Positions 24,971-37,500 of a DNA stretch of 64,000 nt are shown piece after piece. Position numbers and translations under genes: made by a program. The stretch spans positions 124,716-188,715 of the forward strand of contig NMRA01000166.1 in the NCBI GenBank assembly GCA_002633005.1, written 5' to 3'. The stretch comes from Phoronis australis (taxonomy: Eukaryota; Phoronida; Phoronidae). The notes under the pieces were generated by a model. The model saw only the letters and a list, made by a program, of their open reading frames with translations. It did not search any database and had not been told where the DNA came from. Within the stretch, counting starts at the first letter, position 1. The number at the start of each line of letters is the position of its first letter.

Positions 24971-27900
24971 TTTGGTTTGGAGTTAAATGGAACATCTATT
25001 TTGTGTAAAAATCACTTTCTGTGATCAGAGGAATTGTTTTCAAGAGTAAGGTCAACAAATGTGGGTGTGTATCCCAAATCGAGGGAAGAATTATGTTTAA
25101 GTTGTCATTTTTTGCTGGACTTGACGTTTAAGCAACACATACAAGTGAAACGGAGAATCAGAGTTGTAATTTTTGTCTTTTTCCGTTAATAAGTTATATG
25201 AAAACAATTTATTGCCATGTTCTTTTTAACCTGACATAAAAAATAAAATACGTATATTTTTGTTGCCCAAAAAATTCTGTAATGAAAGGCGTCTGCCTGA
25301 ATGTTGTCGTTTTTTATGTGTAGTCAAGTGGCTTCCGCTAGACCTATACATTGTATTCTGTGTTGCAAAATTTGGTGTTTGGGGTTAAGCATCTATATTG
25401 TAGACTTTGTGGAGTGCTTTGCGTAATAAGTAAATGAATGAAATATGAAGTGAAAGTTAAGTAATTTGTAAGAGTCCATATTACATATCCCTACTGTTGT
25501 TCTGCTTGCTTTAGTCGTGCAACAACTGCTGTTTGAAACTTAGTTTATGTTGTTTATATTTAGAGTTGACAAGAAAAAGCGATGTGCCTTTGTGTTGTTG
25601 GAAGGATTGTTTTACTGTTGTTACAAAAATGTTGCAGTGTTAATTGTTAAAATTGCCTTCTGTTCAGAAAATGTGTTTTGGATGTAATTTTGGAATTAAC
25701 TTTCACATAGAGAAATTGTTTGGACCATTTTTAAAAACATTTTGGCACTGGATGTTCGGTTAATGTATTTAGAAGTTTTAGCTGTTCCAACTAACACAGA
25801 TGATCACGTTATTTAGAGAATATTATATATCTATTTTTGTGTTCAAGGCTTAAAAATACTAACAAAAATACTCTAAAATATGAGTACATGAAGTGGTTTT
25901 ACTGGGAACCATTTAATATGTTTTCCTTATTCCAGGAATCTTACAGTTTGTTTTGCGATGCGTAGAAATTGGAAAAAGTTTAATCTAATTGAAGAGAACA
26001 AAAAATTAGTTTTAGCACTTAACGCAACCAGTCATTCAGTTCCAACAGATAGATAGAAGATTTTTCAACAATGAAAGCTGATGTGTGGAGGTGAAGAACA
26101 ATTAATAGAATTGTTAGTATGTTTTCTACCATTAAAATTGTGTTCAGTTTGACCAGATGTGCTCTCTCTGATGACGATCCATAGGGTGTAACAGAGTCTG
26201 AATGAAATCCAGTCATTTGTCTGCAATTGACAACTGTGGAACATTGCCTTACTTATTTGTCTTGCAAAAGAAATTATGGGATTCATGGAATGCAAGATAT
26301 CACTAGCTCATACCACTTGAACCATTTGCTACCACTTTATATTTCAAGTTATTTTTGTTAATATATTTGGGACACTGGCGGTATAAGAAAGTTGCTTCTT
26401 TGGTGCGTGGCTGACCTGACTTCAAAATCCAGGATGAATGGCAGCAAGTTTTGACTTCCTGAATTTCCTGCTTTGTTTGTGTATGATTTTCGAAGTTTCC
26501 AGCATGTGCAAATCGCACAAATGGCGGAATTCATGAAAAGTGCAATATCGTGGAATGTGTACTTTACTGTATGGGCACATGTCATGACCTTTCTGCAACA
26601 CTCAAAAATGATACGTGGTCATTCCTGAGTCTATTGGGAAGGTCTAGACATCAAGCCAAGCAGATTCCCTGCTATTCGTCTGTATTAGGCTTCCAAATTT
26701 CTGTTGGATCCTAGCCCTGTGTCATGGCTAAGTTTCTAGTTTCTAGATAACGTTTACACATTAGTATTTCACAGGTTGACGATAGTTTGCATAGATTACT
26801 TGTATGTCAGTGTTGTTAATGTGTGCAAGGACTAAAGTGTTGTCGTTCATTGTTCAGTGCAGCTCAGCATTGGGGTGCCATACTCAATCAATTATTTGTA
26901 GAAGTGGATTAGATTGCTTTACTGTCATTGTGTAAGTATTTGCAGTCAGTAAAATAAAGAATTGTTGGGTTAATCGGACGTTTTGCTTTGCTGAGTCCTA
27001 TTGTGTGCAAGGGAGAGAAAGCTTATGTTGGACCACTGTTGCACGTCAATTATAACTGATCCACTTAATTCCTCAATGTCCAAATGTTAAAGTGATTTAT
27101 GCCCCATCAGTATATAAAAAGAGCTAAGAACAGGGATTATGAAAATACCCCGGTAAATATAAATTTGAGATTTCTTAAGCGTTATGTTACTTTCATTTTA
27201 GTAAAAAGTTGTTAGTTTTCATAAAAAAGTTTGGACGCTGCCTACAAACCTCCTTGACGATGGTGATGTGGTTTAGATCTAATGTTGATGGGTGACTTTC
27301 ATGAACCGAATCTGGACAAACGCACCATTGGAAAACCGCAATATTGATGAGATTTAGTATGCGACTTGTGAGCATTACTGGTAAACTACACAACAACCAC
27401 TAAGCTTTGAAAGACATTGCCATATTCGTTACCAGCATAAAAATCAGGAAGTGTTAAAACAAACAAAACTAGTGATGAGTTCAGTGTGACCACCGGTCAC
27501 TACTTCCATCATGCTTTGGTATTCTTTTGGAAGGCATGATTTAATTGTCATTTATTTAACCAAAACAACACTACGGTAATGCAATGAAACAACTAAGAGT
27601 AATCTTTACAATTGTCATGTTCCTATATTTTACAAATATGTAATTTCAACTGAGAACTATAATAACTACAGTTTATGACGGAATAAAAGCATGGGTGATT
27701 AGTGTTAGCCAAATGAAACCGTAGATACTTTGTTCGTGTTGGGAGTATGTTGGATAATTGTAGAGATGAGTTCAAACCCAGATTTCACATTTCACTCTAA
27801 GCATCTGTAGATCCAATTTCTGAAATGTTGATACATTTTAAATTCAGTTTCTCAGAATTTCGAAATATGCTTTTAGTATAAATTTATTAAATTTTACTAA

Positions 27901-30900
27901 GATCAACACCAGGCCACACTGCAAATAAAGGGTAAGGCTACTTCTTGATTTAAAAATTCATAAACCCTGATTCCCAGTTAAAAATTTTGAGATGTTTATG
28001 TGCCATTCATAAAAAATTGCGACGTGTTTTTTGTAAATAATTTTAAAACACCTCCCAAGTTAAAAACAGATTCTTTTTAAAAATAAAATCGTAAGAGAAG
28101 ATTTGTTGTTGTACTTGCACTTAATCTTAGTACTTGTTCTTAGCTCTTTCCAAAATACATGTTTTATGGAATCTAAAGAATTAAATAATTTTTTGGATAT
28201 TAAAGACTAGTTATTTATATGGTTTGGCATTCTGAAGGGCAGTGACGATAAACATGTTTAATGTACATATTACCTAGGGGTTACCATGATTGAAAGACAA
28301 AGTGGATGTTCATTACAGGAAAATAATTGTGTGGTTACCTATACCCTCTTTCACGTAATGATGATGATGTAAATAACGAATTTTGAAGTCTTTTAAATGT
28401 AGCATAGGTATTAAACAAGGGAACTACACCGCATATACAGACCACACTTAAGAGGGAATGTCATCGCTGGATGTTTAAAACAATTCAGAAACTCACAAAC
28501 ATGACTACAAGACACTGGTGAGCTCCTCTACTAAAACGGCTGTGAATCCACTTGAGATTCCTGGCCACAACACCTGGACATAACCATGGTGGGTGTGGAT
28601 GTCATCCATGACAATATTCCACAGTGGCGACTGAGTTTTTATAACATGTAAGCATACCAAGTGTCTCCTTTGAGGACATGTCATTGAATGGCAATTCTTA
28701 GCAGCAATCAGTTTTCCCGAATCAAAGTCACATCAGCTAAGATAAAGTCTCAGTTTTAAACATACACGAAGAACAAGAATACGTAATCCATAGTCAGATT
28801 TTGTTTATTTGGTAGTGTTATGTACAATCCAGACTGACAATAACCAGTAGTCCAAGCTATCACTATTTATGTATGTACTTCATCTCAAAAGCAATCCTCT
28901 TTATGTAAATGAAGCTAAAAATTCACAACAGCATTCAACAAGCCATTCTTCCATCAATCAGGACATTTTAGACAACTATTACAAGACAAATTCTGAGCAC
29001 TGACATTCCTGTTACAGGGCAATGTTAGCTGCCATTTAAAATGCTTGGTTTCAAGTCCTACTTTAAATATGTTACCATTATCCTGAAACAGTAGCTGTTT
29101 TATAATTTCATTTAACAAGAACAACGCTAAGCACTCACAACTGTTTCATGTTACATACATAAACTCAATGTGATATCAAAGCCAAAATCGACTTGGTAGT
29201 GCAGCCTAGTTCTACACCTCCCTCTCACAGTCAACCAAAAGTCAGTTGAGCTATTTTGACAATAACCACTGGACAAGACAGACACTATCTTGCTGTGTCA
29301 GTTCAACCTGTCCAATGATCAACTGATGCTGGTGGAACATCCCAGCCACAAATCATTTTATTAAAGTCTTTCAAGTCAGTTTGACAGCCAACAGGGGCCC
29401 ATGGTAGTCAAATCCACCTGAAAATCTACTGGAGTCTGCACATTCCTATCACACACCTTTTCATCAAGTTTCGCCAAAAATTGATTACAACTGCCACAAC
29501 ATTCAAATACATCCAAAAAATTGATAGGTGATAGTGCACTTACACCACATTCTTCTGCATCAAGTTTCAGAAAAATTCATAAAGTAATTTTGCCAAAAAT
29601 TGACAGACAAGGAGGAAAGTCTTATTTAAATAAAGTAACATGGTCATTCGGTCCACAGCAGTCAAATCCACTGCAAATCGACTGGTACCAGTATATACAG
29701 TCATACAACTCCAGGGAAATTTTCAACACAGTCTGTGGACGGGTTCTTGACATACTTGGACAAGCAAAGCTAACGCATGACAGACAGACAGGATGCTGAC
29801 TATAAGTGACTACAAAAGTTTGTGGCTACATAAAAACAAGCCACAACACTCATTGGGGAAATGTTATGTATCTCAACATTGATCACACATTGAAGTATAC
29901 ACTACAGAGCTTACATATCTGGGTAGATTGTGTTAAAGAAAAAAGAAGAAACAAAGGCTAGCACATCTTGGCCAGGTAATACAAACAGGATGCATAGGTA
30001 AGTGATTGCAGGACATTTATTTGACAAACTGATAGTCGCAGCCTACCAAGACAATTGAACTAACAGTTCTAATCTATTCTGCTGCAACACAGCATGAGTT
30101 TCACAAGTGTTCCACAATGTACTCAAATATAAAATAACAGTTCAAAACTTCACATAAATATTGCATATGCTGCACCAGCCAAGACTCACAATCTGCCTTC
30201 CTCACAGACGGCAAGGACGTTCTCATTAAAAGAAATAATGCTCTTCAGATCCTTTCTCACGAGCTGCACAACTTTTCACATGACATGCAATCTTGCACTG
30301 TTTAGCTGACTAAAAACGAAATTTAATTAGGCCTTTAACTCTCATAAAATCAGCCATATAAATTCCTTACCGCGTCAGGATTCCGTTTCCATTACCAACA
30401 AAAATATCAAAACCATAAACCATGCACGAATATGCTTCAGAGTTCATTGGGATTGGTGAACCTAAATTTGCGAATTTGAAAATGGCACCAATACATATTG
30501 CTTATTACTTGAGTTGAATACTATGTGAACAAATAAGCATCTGTATGACTTTCAATCACAATTCATCAAAATTTGGAGACTTTTTTGACAAAAATATCAA
30601 AGACTACTGCAAGGGAATTCCAAGACTTCTCCAGTTTTGTACGGTCCATGTAATGAGACTGCCCATGAGGAAAATGAGGACGACTAGCATGTCTATATGC
30701 TAGGCTATGTTATAACACGCATGAATAAAGAAAGCTTATCACACCCAGGTTCAAACATCAAGCAGCTGTACTGTAAACATTTGATGTGAAAAGTATCCTT
30801 TTATGGTTCATTGAAATGTAACCATCCATGTAGATGCATTTGTGGGACAGGATTTAGTGAAACTGCTATAACTGTAGAATTACATAGATTTCCATCAACT

Positions 30901-31275
30901 CTTCAAACTATATGATACAAATTTTCTCTAACTCATGATTTGTGTCATTAAAATAAAAAATAATTATAACAGAGTTGAACAGATTCAAAATGTACTGAAC
31001 AGAATAACTTCTTACTCCACATTTGTTTTCAAAGACACTTTTAAAATGAAAAAAAAATTAAATAAAAGCCACATACACAACACAGTAACTGACAAATAAC
31101 TTATTAAATTTCTGTTTTGCTGTTGTATTTCTCCTGATGATGTAAGGGAATTACCGAGATACTTTGTATTTGAGCAATAAAATGTGTCAACTGGTCATGG
31201 GGCAAGTTGTGAGAAAACAGAATACTTTAACAAGCACTATTTGATATTTTGCTATCTAATGCTTAATGTGTTTTC

Positions 31276-31281
31276 TTTATT
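31276..31281 (-). promoter_or_regulatory. candidate poly(A) signal of DNAJC11
   Basis: AATAAA on the minus strand, about 216 nt after the DNAJC11 stop. It is the nearest full hexamer found downstream. Confidence 0.4.
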
Positions 31282-31496
31282 GTGGCTCGTGAAAATGTCA
31301 ACTTTTTGTAGATTTTTCCTTAGTCACTTAACAACAACAAATTCTCTTGATAAAGAAATCCGTTTAAGGTAAAAACCCAAAAACTTGTTGGCACACCACA
31401 AACCTTATGCAGCAAACTAACATTAAACTGACAATGTACATGTTTCATTGAAAACCCTACAGCCAGACCACCAACAGGAAGTAACTGTACAACACG

Positions 31497-31519
31497 TCAT
31501 CCATTCCTTATGAGATGAT
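31497..31519 (-). CDS. DNAJC11: DNAJC11 exon 16 (terminal coding piece)
   Basis: Only 23 coding nt: two bases complete the split codon, then HLIRNG and TGA. Acceptor cttttgtgtttgcag. Human also ends a few residues after the PKQ block (SHRIDTDG), supporting this choice; it makes the total exactly 559 codons. Confidence 0.82.
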
Positions 31520-34500
31520 CTGCAAACACAAAAGGTGATTCAAGTGTAGGCAAGAATAAATTTACAAAAAATAAACTTAATTTCAGTTTCACCATCAAAA
31601 ATTTCTCCACCTCTGAAGGTTAGTGAATACCGAGACAGAAACAAAGACACAAATGGTAAGTCAATAATATTAATAGTATAACCTGACTTACTGTACTGGA
31701 ACACAGTCTTAAGATTCCTCAAGTTGTGTACAGGCCTTTATGCAGTGTACGTCCTGGGCATCCAAATGGACGCCCTAGCACTAATCTGGATGCCCTGGCA
31801 AGGACGCCCAATGTATCATTTGGACACCCACTGTCAATAGGAATCTTTCAAGTTTGGACTCACACATTGTAATGAATACTAGGAAGCCTCTGAGGGCTCA
31901 CAGTGGGGGCTCTTTTTTCAAAGCAGGAAGAAATATACAATGTATATACAAAGTATATACAATGTTGCTATGCTCACACTTGGTTGATAGCATTGCAAAA
32001 GTCTTGGTCTACAGTTTTTTAGTAAAAATGCTCACTAGAGAAGGCTGTTTTGTAAGCTTAGATGTAAAAACCTTGGTCTATGCATTTTTTGTAAAAAATC
32101 TGTGTGTTTGAGGATTGCTGGGGGTGGGGGGTTACGCGTCGGAATCATGGACGCCTGGAATATTGGGAACCCCATTTTGGACACCCTATTTTCGAAATCC
32201 TGGATAAAGGCCTGGTTGTGTACATGCATGCCAATGATCACAAGAGTTTTACTAGATGGTACAACAATTGTAGAACCAAATTCTGTTTTGTTCTCAAAGT
32301 TTGGAATGTCATTAAGGTAATATATAGCACAGCCAAGTGATTTTTAGGACACAAGAAGGAAATCCAGATGTCATAGCAAAACGATATTTTAAAGACCAGA
32401 AAACTCACCTTGCTTTGGTAGTCTGACAGTCTCTGTATCAGGAACTGTAACCTCGTGTAGTGCACCGTGGAATCGGTAACGAATATACAAACATTTTTCC
32501 TCACCCAGGCATGGGTCATAGAAGCCAGGCAGACTACTCTGTAAGAGACAAACATTGAATGTTTCCTGTTCTCCACACATTGCTGCCTACTATAGTCTGC
32601 CTGAATTGTGTACATGTAGGAATGCCCGATTTTTGTAACACAGAAATTGTGCTTGTATTTCTCAGAGTTGAAGTGCAAATTCTTTCTGCAATCCAAAACT
32701 ATTCAGTTTCGAGACATCATAATCCCATCATGAATACCTTGACTTTTGGAAAACCACGGCTTGTAAAGGGCAAGTTCCAATAATGGTTAAAACAAAAAAA
32801 AACAATCACAAAGCACATTGCTGATTGGCTACTGTTTCACACCATTACATTGTTGTTGTTGTTGTTGTTGTGTTGTTATTGTTGTTGTTGTGCTGTTGTT
32901 GTTGTGTTGTTGTTGTGTTGTTGTTGTTGTTGTTGTTGTTGTGTTGTTGTTGTGTTGTTGTTGTTGTTGTGTTGTTGTTGTGTTGTTGTTGTNCACGAGA
33001 TCAAGCGTGTGTTCAGTAATGCTAGGACCTACACAAGGACCTAGCTAAAATTTAGCCAAAGTCACATATTCTCATTTAAAATATACAACAATATCTCATG
33101 TAAACTCATGAAGTCTTGCTTTTTAGCGAGGTCCTAGCATTACTGAATGGGAGGCAGGGCTTGGAATGACTAATAACAAAAAAGGAAAAATTTCCAGGTG
33201 ACATATTGTTCCATAAATAAAATAAGCTTGTGTGACAGAAATATTTTTGTGTTGTAAAATTTAACTGAAATAAACTTTTTTGCATGAATAAAAGTCAAAA
33301 TAATGATAAAAAGGAGATGGAAAAAAGAGAAAATGGAAATTATGAAGAGGAAATCAAAACTAAAAAAGAGGAAATCCTCTTAAAAGAGGGAAATTCCAAG
33401 CCTTCAAAGATATGCCAAAACCTGGCTGTGCTTAAGTCGGTACAAGCCACATGAATCTTTTGTGTGGCGTAGCTTTGCAAATCTGGCTTTTCGACAATGC
33501 ACAGTGATTGGATCAACTGCCAAGAGGCATGCGAATTCAAAGAAATAGGACGTACTATCATAATAATCCAGTGCAAGGATCATAATTTTTCAGGAACTGC
33601 TGACTTATTGGTAAGCAAAGTTACATTTGCAGCAATCAGTTTGGTTTATTTGTCTGAGGCACTGAATCACCTGACCGTCTTTGTTTATACACTCACATAC
33701 ATGTTTGTGGTCACATACTTTTTACTGAACTTAAGAAAATACAGAAAAAATGTTAGTAGTATTGAAAGATCAATTTTAGGACAAGCAGCTCTGAAAAGAG
33801 CATGATATGATGCTGATAAAACTGAACACTTGAAGGACATAGAACCAAATTGAAAACAAAACAAGTCTTGAAAAAAATGTTAAATTCACGTAATGAAAGT
33901 CCTGCATGGAAAGTGTGATGGAGCAACAAAAAACTAACAATTCAAGTGGAATGTGTTATGAACTATGGTTCAAAAAGGCACTCACCTTAGATAACCCAGT
34001 TGGAATTTTTATAGCATTGTCCTTCACTAACACTTGCACAGCATCCTTGACATCAATTACCTTTTGTAAACTGTCTTCACTGCAAAATTGAAAGTATATA
34101 ATAAACCATAATACGTAGGCTTTTTCAGTCTTCACCACCACCAAGCTCCCAGTGCACTTGTAAAACTTCAACAGCAAAGATTGATACAGAATCAAAAACA
34201 GTATTCTAAAATGAACAGTGTACAACAAACAAGGCAGCCTCTTTCCCTTTCTCTAGCTCACCTTCCACTCAGATCTTCATCATCAACCAGTTTGCCATAG
34301 ACCGCCTTCACAATCACAACACCACCTTTCTCTTCCTCAGACTTCCGGGACTTTTCTGCTGTCTCTCTCATTAAGTTAAGCTGTAAATACAATAAATACA
34401 ATAGCTAAACGCATATATACGAAAAAACCACTCACAACAGCTACATAAATCACTCTTAAATATTGTAACTGGACGTCTTAAAAACAGAATGCGTACACTG

Positions 34501-37500
34501 TGCTCACAAAATTGTGTCGAAGATTAATGCATTTTTTATACTTTGTGATGTTTTCTCTGAAATCAAAGCTAGGTACCAATAAGTGAAAGTCTGAGGACAA
34601 TTCTTCTTATACTGTCTTTTAGAATCAAAAGCTTGCTCATAAAAAGCAATGCTCACAATTACATAATCTGAAGTCCTTTAAACATAGAATCAAAAGCAAT
34701 GCTCATAATTATGTCATCTGAATTTTCATACTAAAACCAAAGTTTATAATTATATATCACAAAAGCAACCCAAATTTTTTCTATTTAGAATATTACCAAT
34801 ACTGGCAAAAGTATTTTCACAGCTTTGTTCAACTAGCCTACAATTCATATTATTGGCCTACCTCTGCCTCAGCTTCTTGTTTTCTTTGACGTAAACTTTC
34901 TTCATTTTCTTGCTTTCTTCGCTCTAAATCTCTGATACAACACAGTAATATAGAAAATGGCATAATAAGGTCTCAGTATCAAATGACAGTCAAATGCATA
35001 AAAGCTTAACACAGAGACAGTACTATAAAAGAGCAATACAGAGTGTTGATACACACGCACATTGTACATCACAAATGGCAAAAATACAAAAAGTGGCCAC
35101 TATTTCACAGACTAGACACTACTAAAATTAAAGCTGAATACATCAAGTGGTACAATGTTAGTCAATGGGAAGATATCAAGATTGTCACAAAGAAAACTAA
35201 AATTATCACGAGGGGGCAGTATAGCAGTTGGATCCGTAAAATAAACAATGTCAATTATGCTCACCTCTATAGAGACTTATTCTGCTAGAGGATTCTAAAA
35301 GGTTTTGGCAAATACAGACTAGAGGTGGGCGCAAAAAGTGAAAACTAAACTATCTGATAAAATTGACACTAGGGTGGACTGCACAAGCTGGAACTCGCCA
35401 ACAAATGGAAAGTGCTATTCTCTCTTTGTAGAAATCATATCTTGCCAAATTTCATGAAAATCGTTTATCAAATTTGAAAGATATAGGGGCAAATACAAAA
35501 AATAAAATGCCTCTAGGAGCTAGCCAGGCTTCCGTCAATAGAAATTCGTTTGTCAATTTTTGTGACCATTTTCAAACCGTATGGCAGATACGTGGATCTA
35601 AACAACAGACACCACTAAAAGGTGTGTTTGGCAATGAAAGAGTTCTATAAAAAAACTTACAAGATATCGAGATGAGCGCAAAAAATGAAATTTCCAACAA
35701 GGATACCTGTACTCTTAGACAGAGATGACTACCACATGCTCTCACATAATACATGTATGCAGGATCATAAAAATGGCTTCTGCAGGGACCAGGGTCTAAT
35801 ATAGTACTCGAAATTGAACTCGGATAATTTTTAACATATTCCATTGTACTTTACTACACACTCAAGATAAGTGTCTAAAATGCTGTGCTCTAGTCTGTTT
35901 TGGTTTACATGGATGACTGTTTACCTAGGTTGTACATTATGAGCACAGCATTAAAGTCAAAAGTCTGAGTGTGAAATTTGACTTTTTACTCATTCATGAG
36001 TTTTTACTAGAGTTTGTAGCTAAAAACCAGGGGTTAACAAATCTGAATTTAGACGATAAACTCATACATGTAATCCATAATGTACACCAGGAGAGAAATG
36101 TCAAAAACAATTTTGAGTTTGATTTCGAGTACAAAAATTAGACCTCGGGCCCGGGTGAAGTTGTATTGAGTCAAGTTAAAAATGTTTAGACATCAGAAGG
36201 AATGCATGAAGATGACACTAACAATTTATTTGTACCGGGATTTTTCGTAGATAAGCCCATGGGCATGTATTCGGAAAATGAAAATTTTCAGGCATTTCAG
36301 TAACACCAAAAAAGCCTGGTTGTTTATTCGGAAAAGGGGGCGTGTAAACCGAAAGTCATAGCCTCGGCTGATGTGAAAATAGAACTATTTTTTAATTTTA
36401 AGTTAATGAATACATAGTCCGTCAACACTTTATTCATTTTCATAAATGCTAAACACTCCACAAAATTGATTTTGTGACTAAAAGTTGACACAGAGTGGGG
36501 TATTAAAAGGACATTTTGCGAATAAACGACCCACTATCTGGACACTTGACTTCAGAACTTGTAACAACACTGGCATTTATTTGGCATAATTTTCTGAATA
36601 AACGCCCATGGACATTTCATCAGGTGGGCTTATCTATGGAAAATCCCGGTAATGAAGTATTGGTGGAGTTGCAAATCTAGATTTTTATTGAAACACCTCA
36701 GTCCAGCCTTAGACAGCATGCATCAGTGTTCCTTAGAAAGATACTTACTTTTCTTTTTGTTCCTTCACAAATGGTTTCACAATCAATACCTTGATGACGT
36801 AATACGTGGCTATAGGCACCACAGTGCCGTAGAAGATGGCACCTGGTAAAATTTCCTCCGATAAATGGATGGGAAACATGAAGTTTTGTGCCCCACGATT
36901 TACTCTGCAAAAAGCCATCAAAGTTTTGCATCTACTAAGGCACTCCTTAAGGTCATAAAGAAAGGAGGACAGTTAGTAACAGTTATACGTACTTCTCAGT
37001 AGTAATGCTAAAATACACGAAATACTGAAAGCAAACTTGTTGTTCTTAAAATTGCTAAGCAAACTTTTTAACTAATGCGTAAATGTTCAAACTTTGAGAA
37101 AGCAGCTCACATGGTCTTTCAAAAAATCTGAACTAACCTTGAACACCAGTCCAATTGGTGGGCTAACTGCCACAGGCCAATATACTGAGAAGAAAATAAA
37201 TGTCCTAAATATCGCTAAACATACATTTTCTATTAATCCGTGTTATTCTGAAACTCAAAAGCCATGCAAAGCGCCCACAACTGCACTTCAAGCAGTATGC
37301 TTCTAGCAGTGTTTATATCATAAAAACGCCACTAGTAGGTGCAGAATATGTCAAACCTGTCCAAAAATATGAAGGCACCGTTGTATCTCTAAAAAACCTA
37401 TTTCCCAAATTTCATGAAAATCCATCAAGTAACTCATTGCCACTAGAGGGCACAGCAGTAATCGCGTTCATCAGAAAGAAATTATTCGTTCACACGTTCA

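Larger units (their letters stand above)
23608..31496. other. convergent 3' flanks of CD164 (+) and DNAJC11 (-)
   Basis: 7.9 kb between two stop codons that face each other. Contains the UTRs of both genes and an 18-bp minisatellite at 24804-24970. No coding sequence recognised. Minus-strand poly(A) motifs (TTTATT on +) occur at 31276, 30016, 29354 and 28806, so the DNAJC11 3' end is undecided. Confidence 0.55.
34932..36748 (-). other. DNAJC11 intron 11
   Basis: Contains degenerate array sequence (35330-35680) and a TA-flanked inverted-repeat element (36235-36649). No exon seen. Confidence 0.7.

Noticed and set aside
24812-25024. TRVFFV-type repeated peptide
   Set aside because: 18-bp minisatellite downstream of CD164.
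32818-33048. Leu/Cys/Val-rich frames on the + strand
   Set aside because: Translation of the TTG microsatellite.
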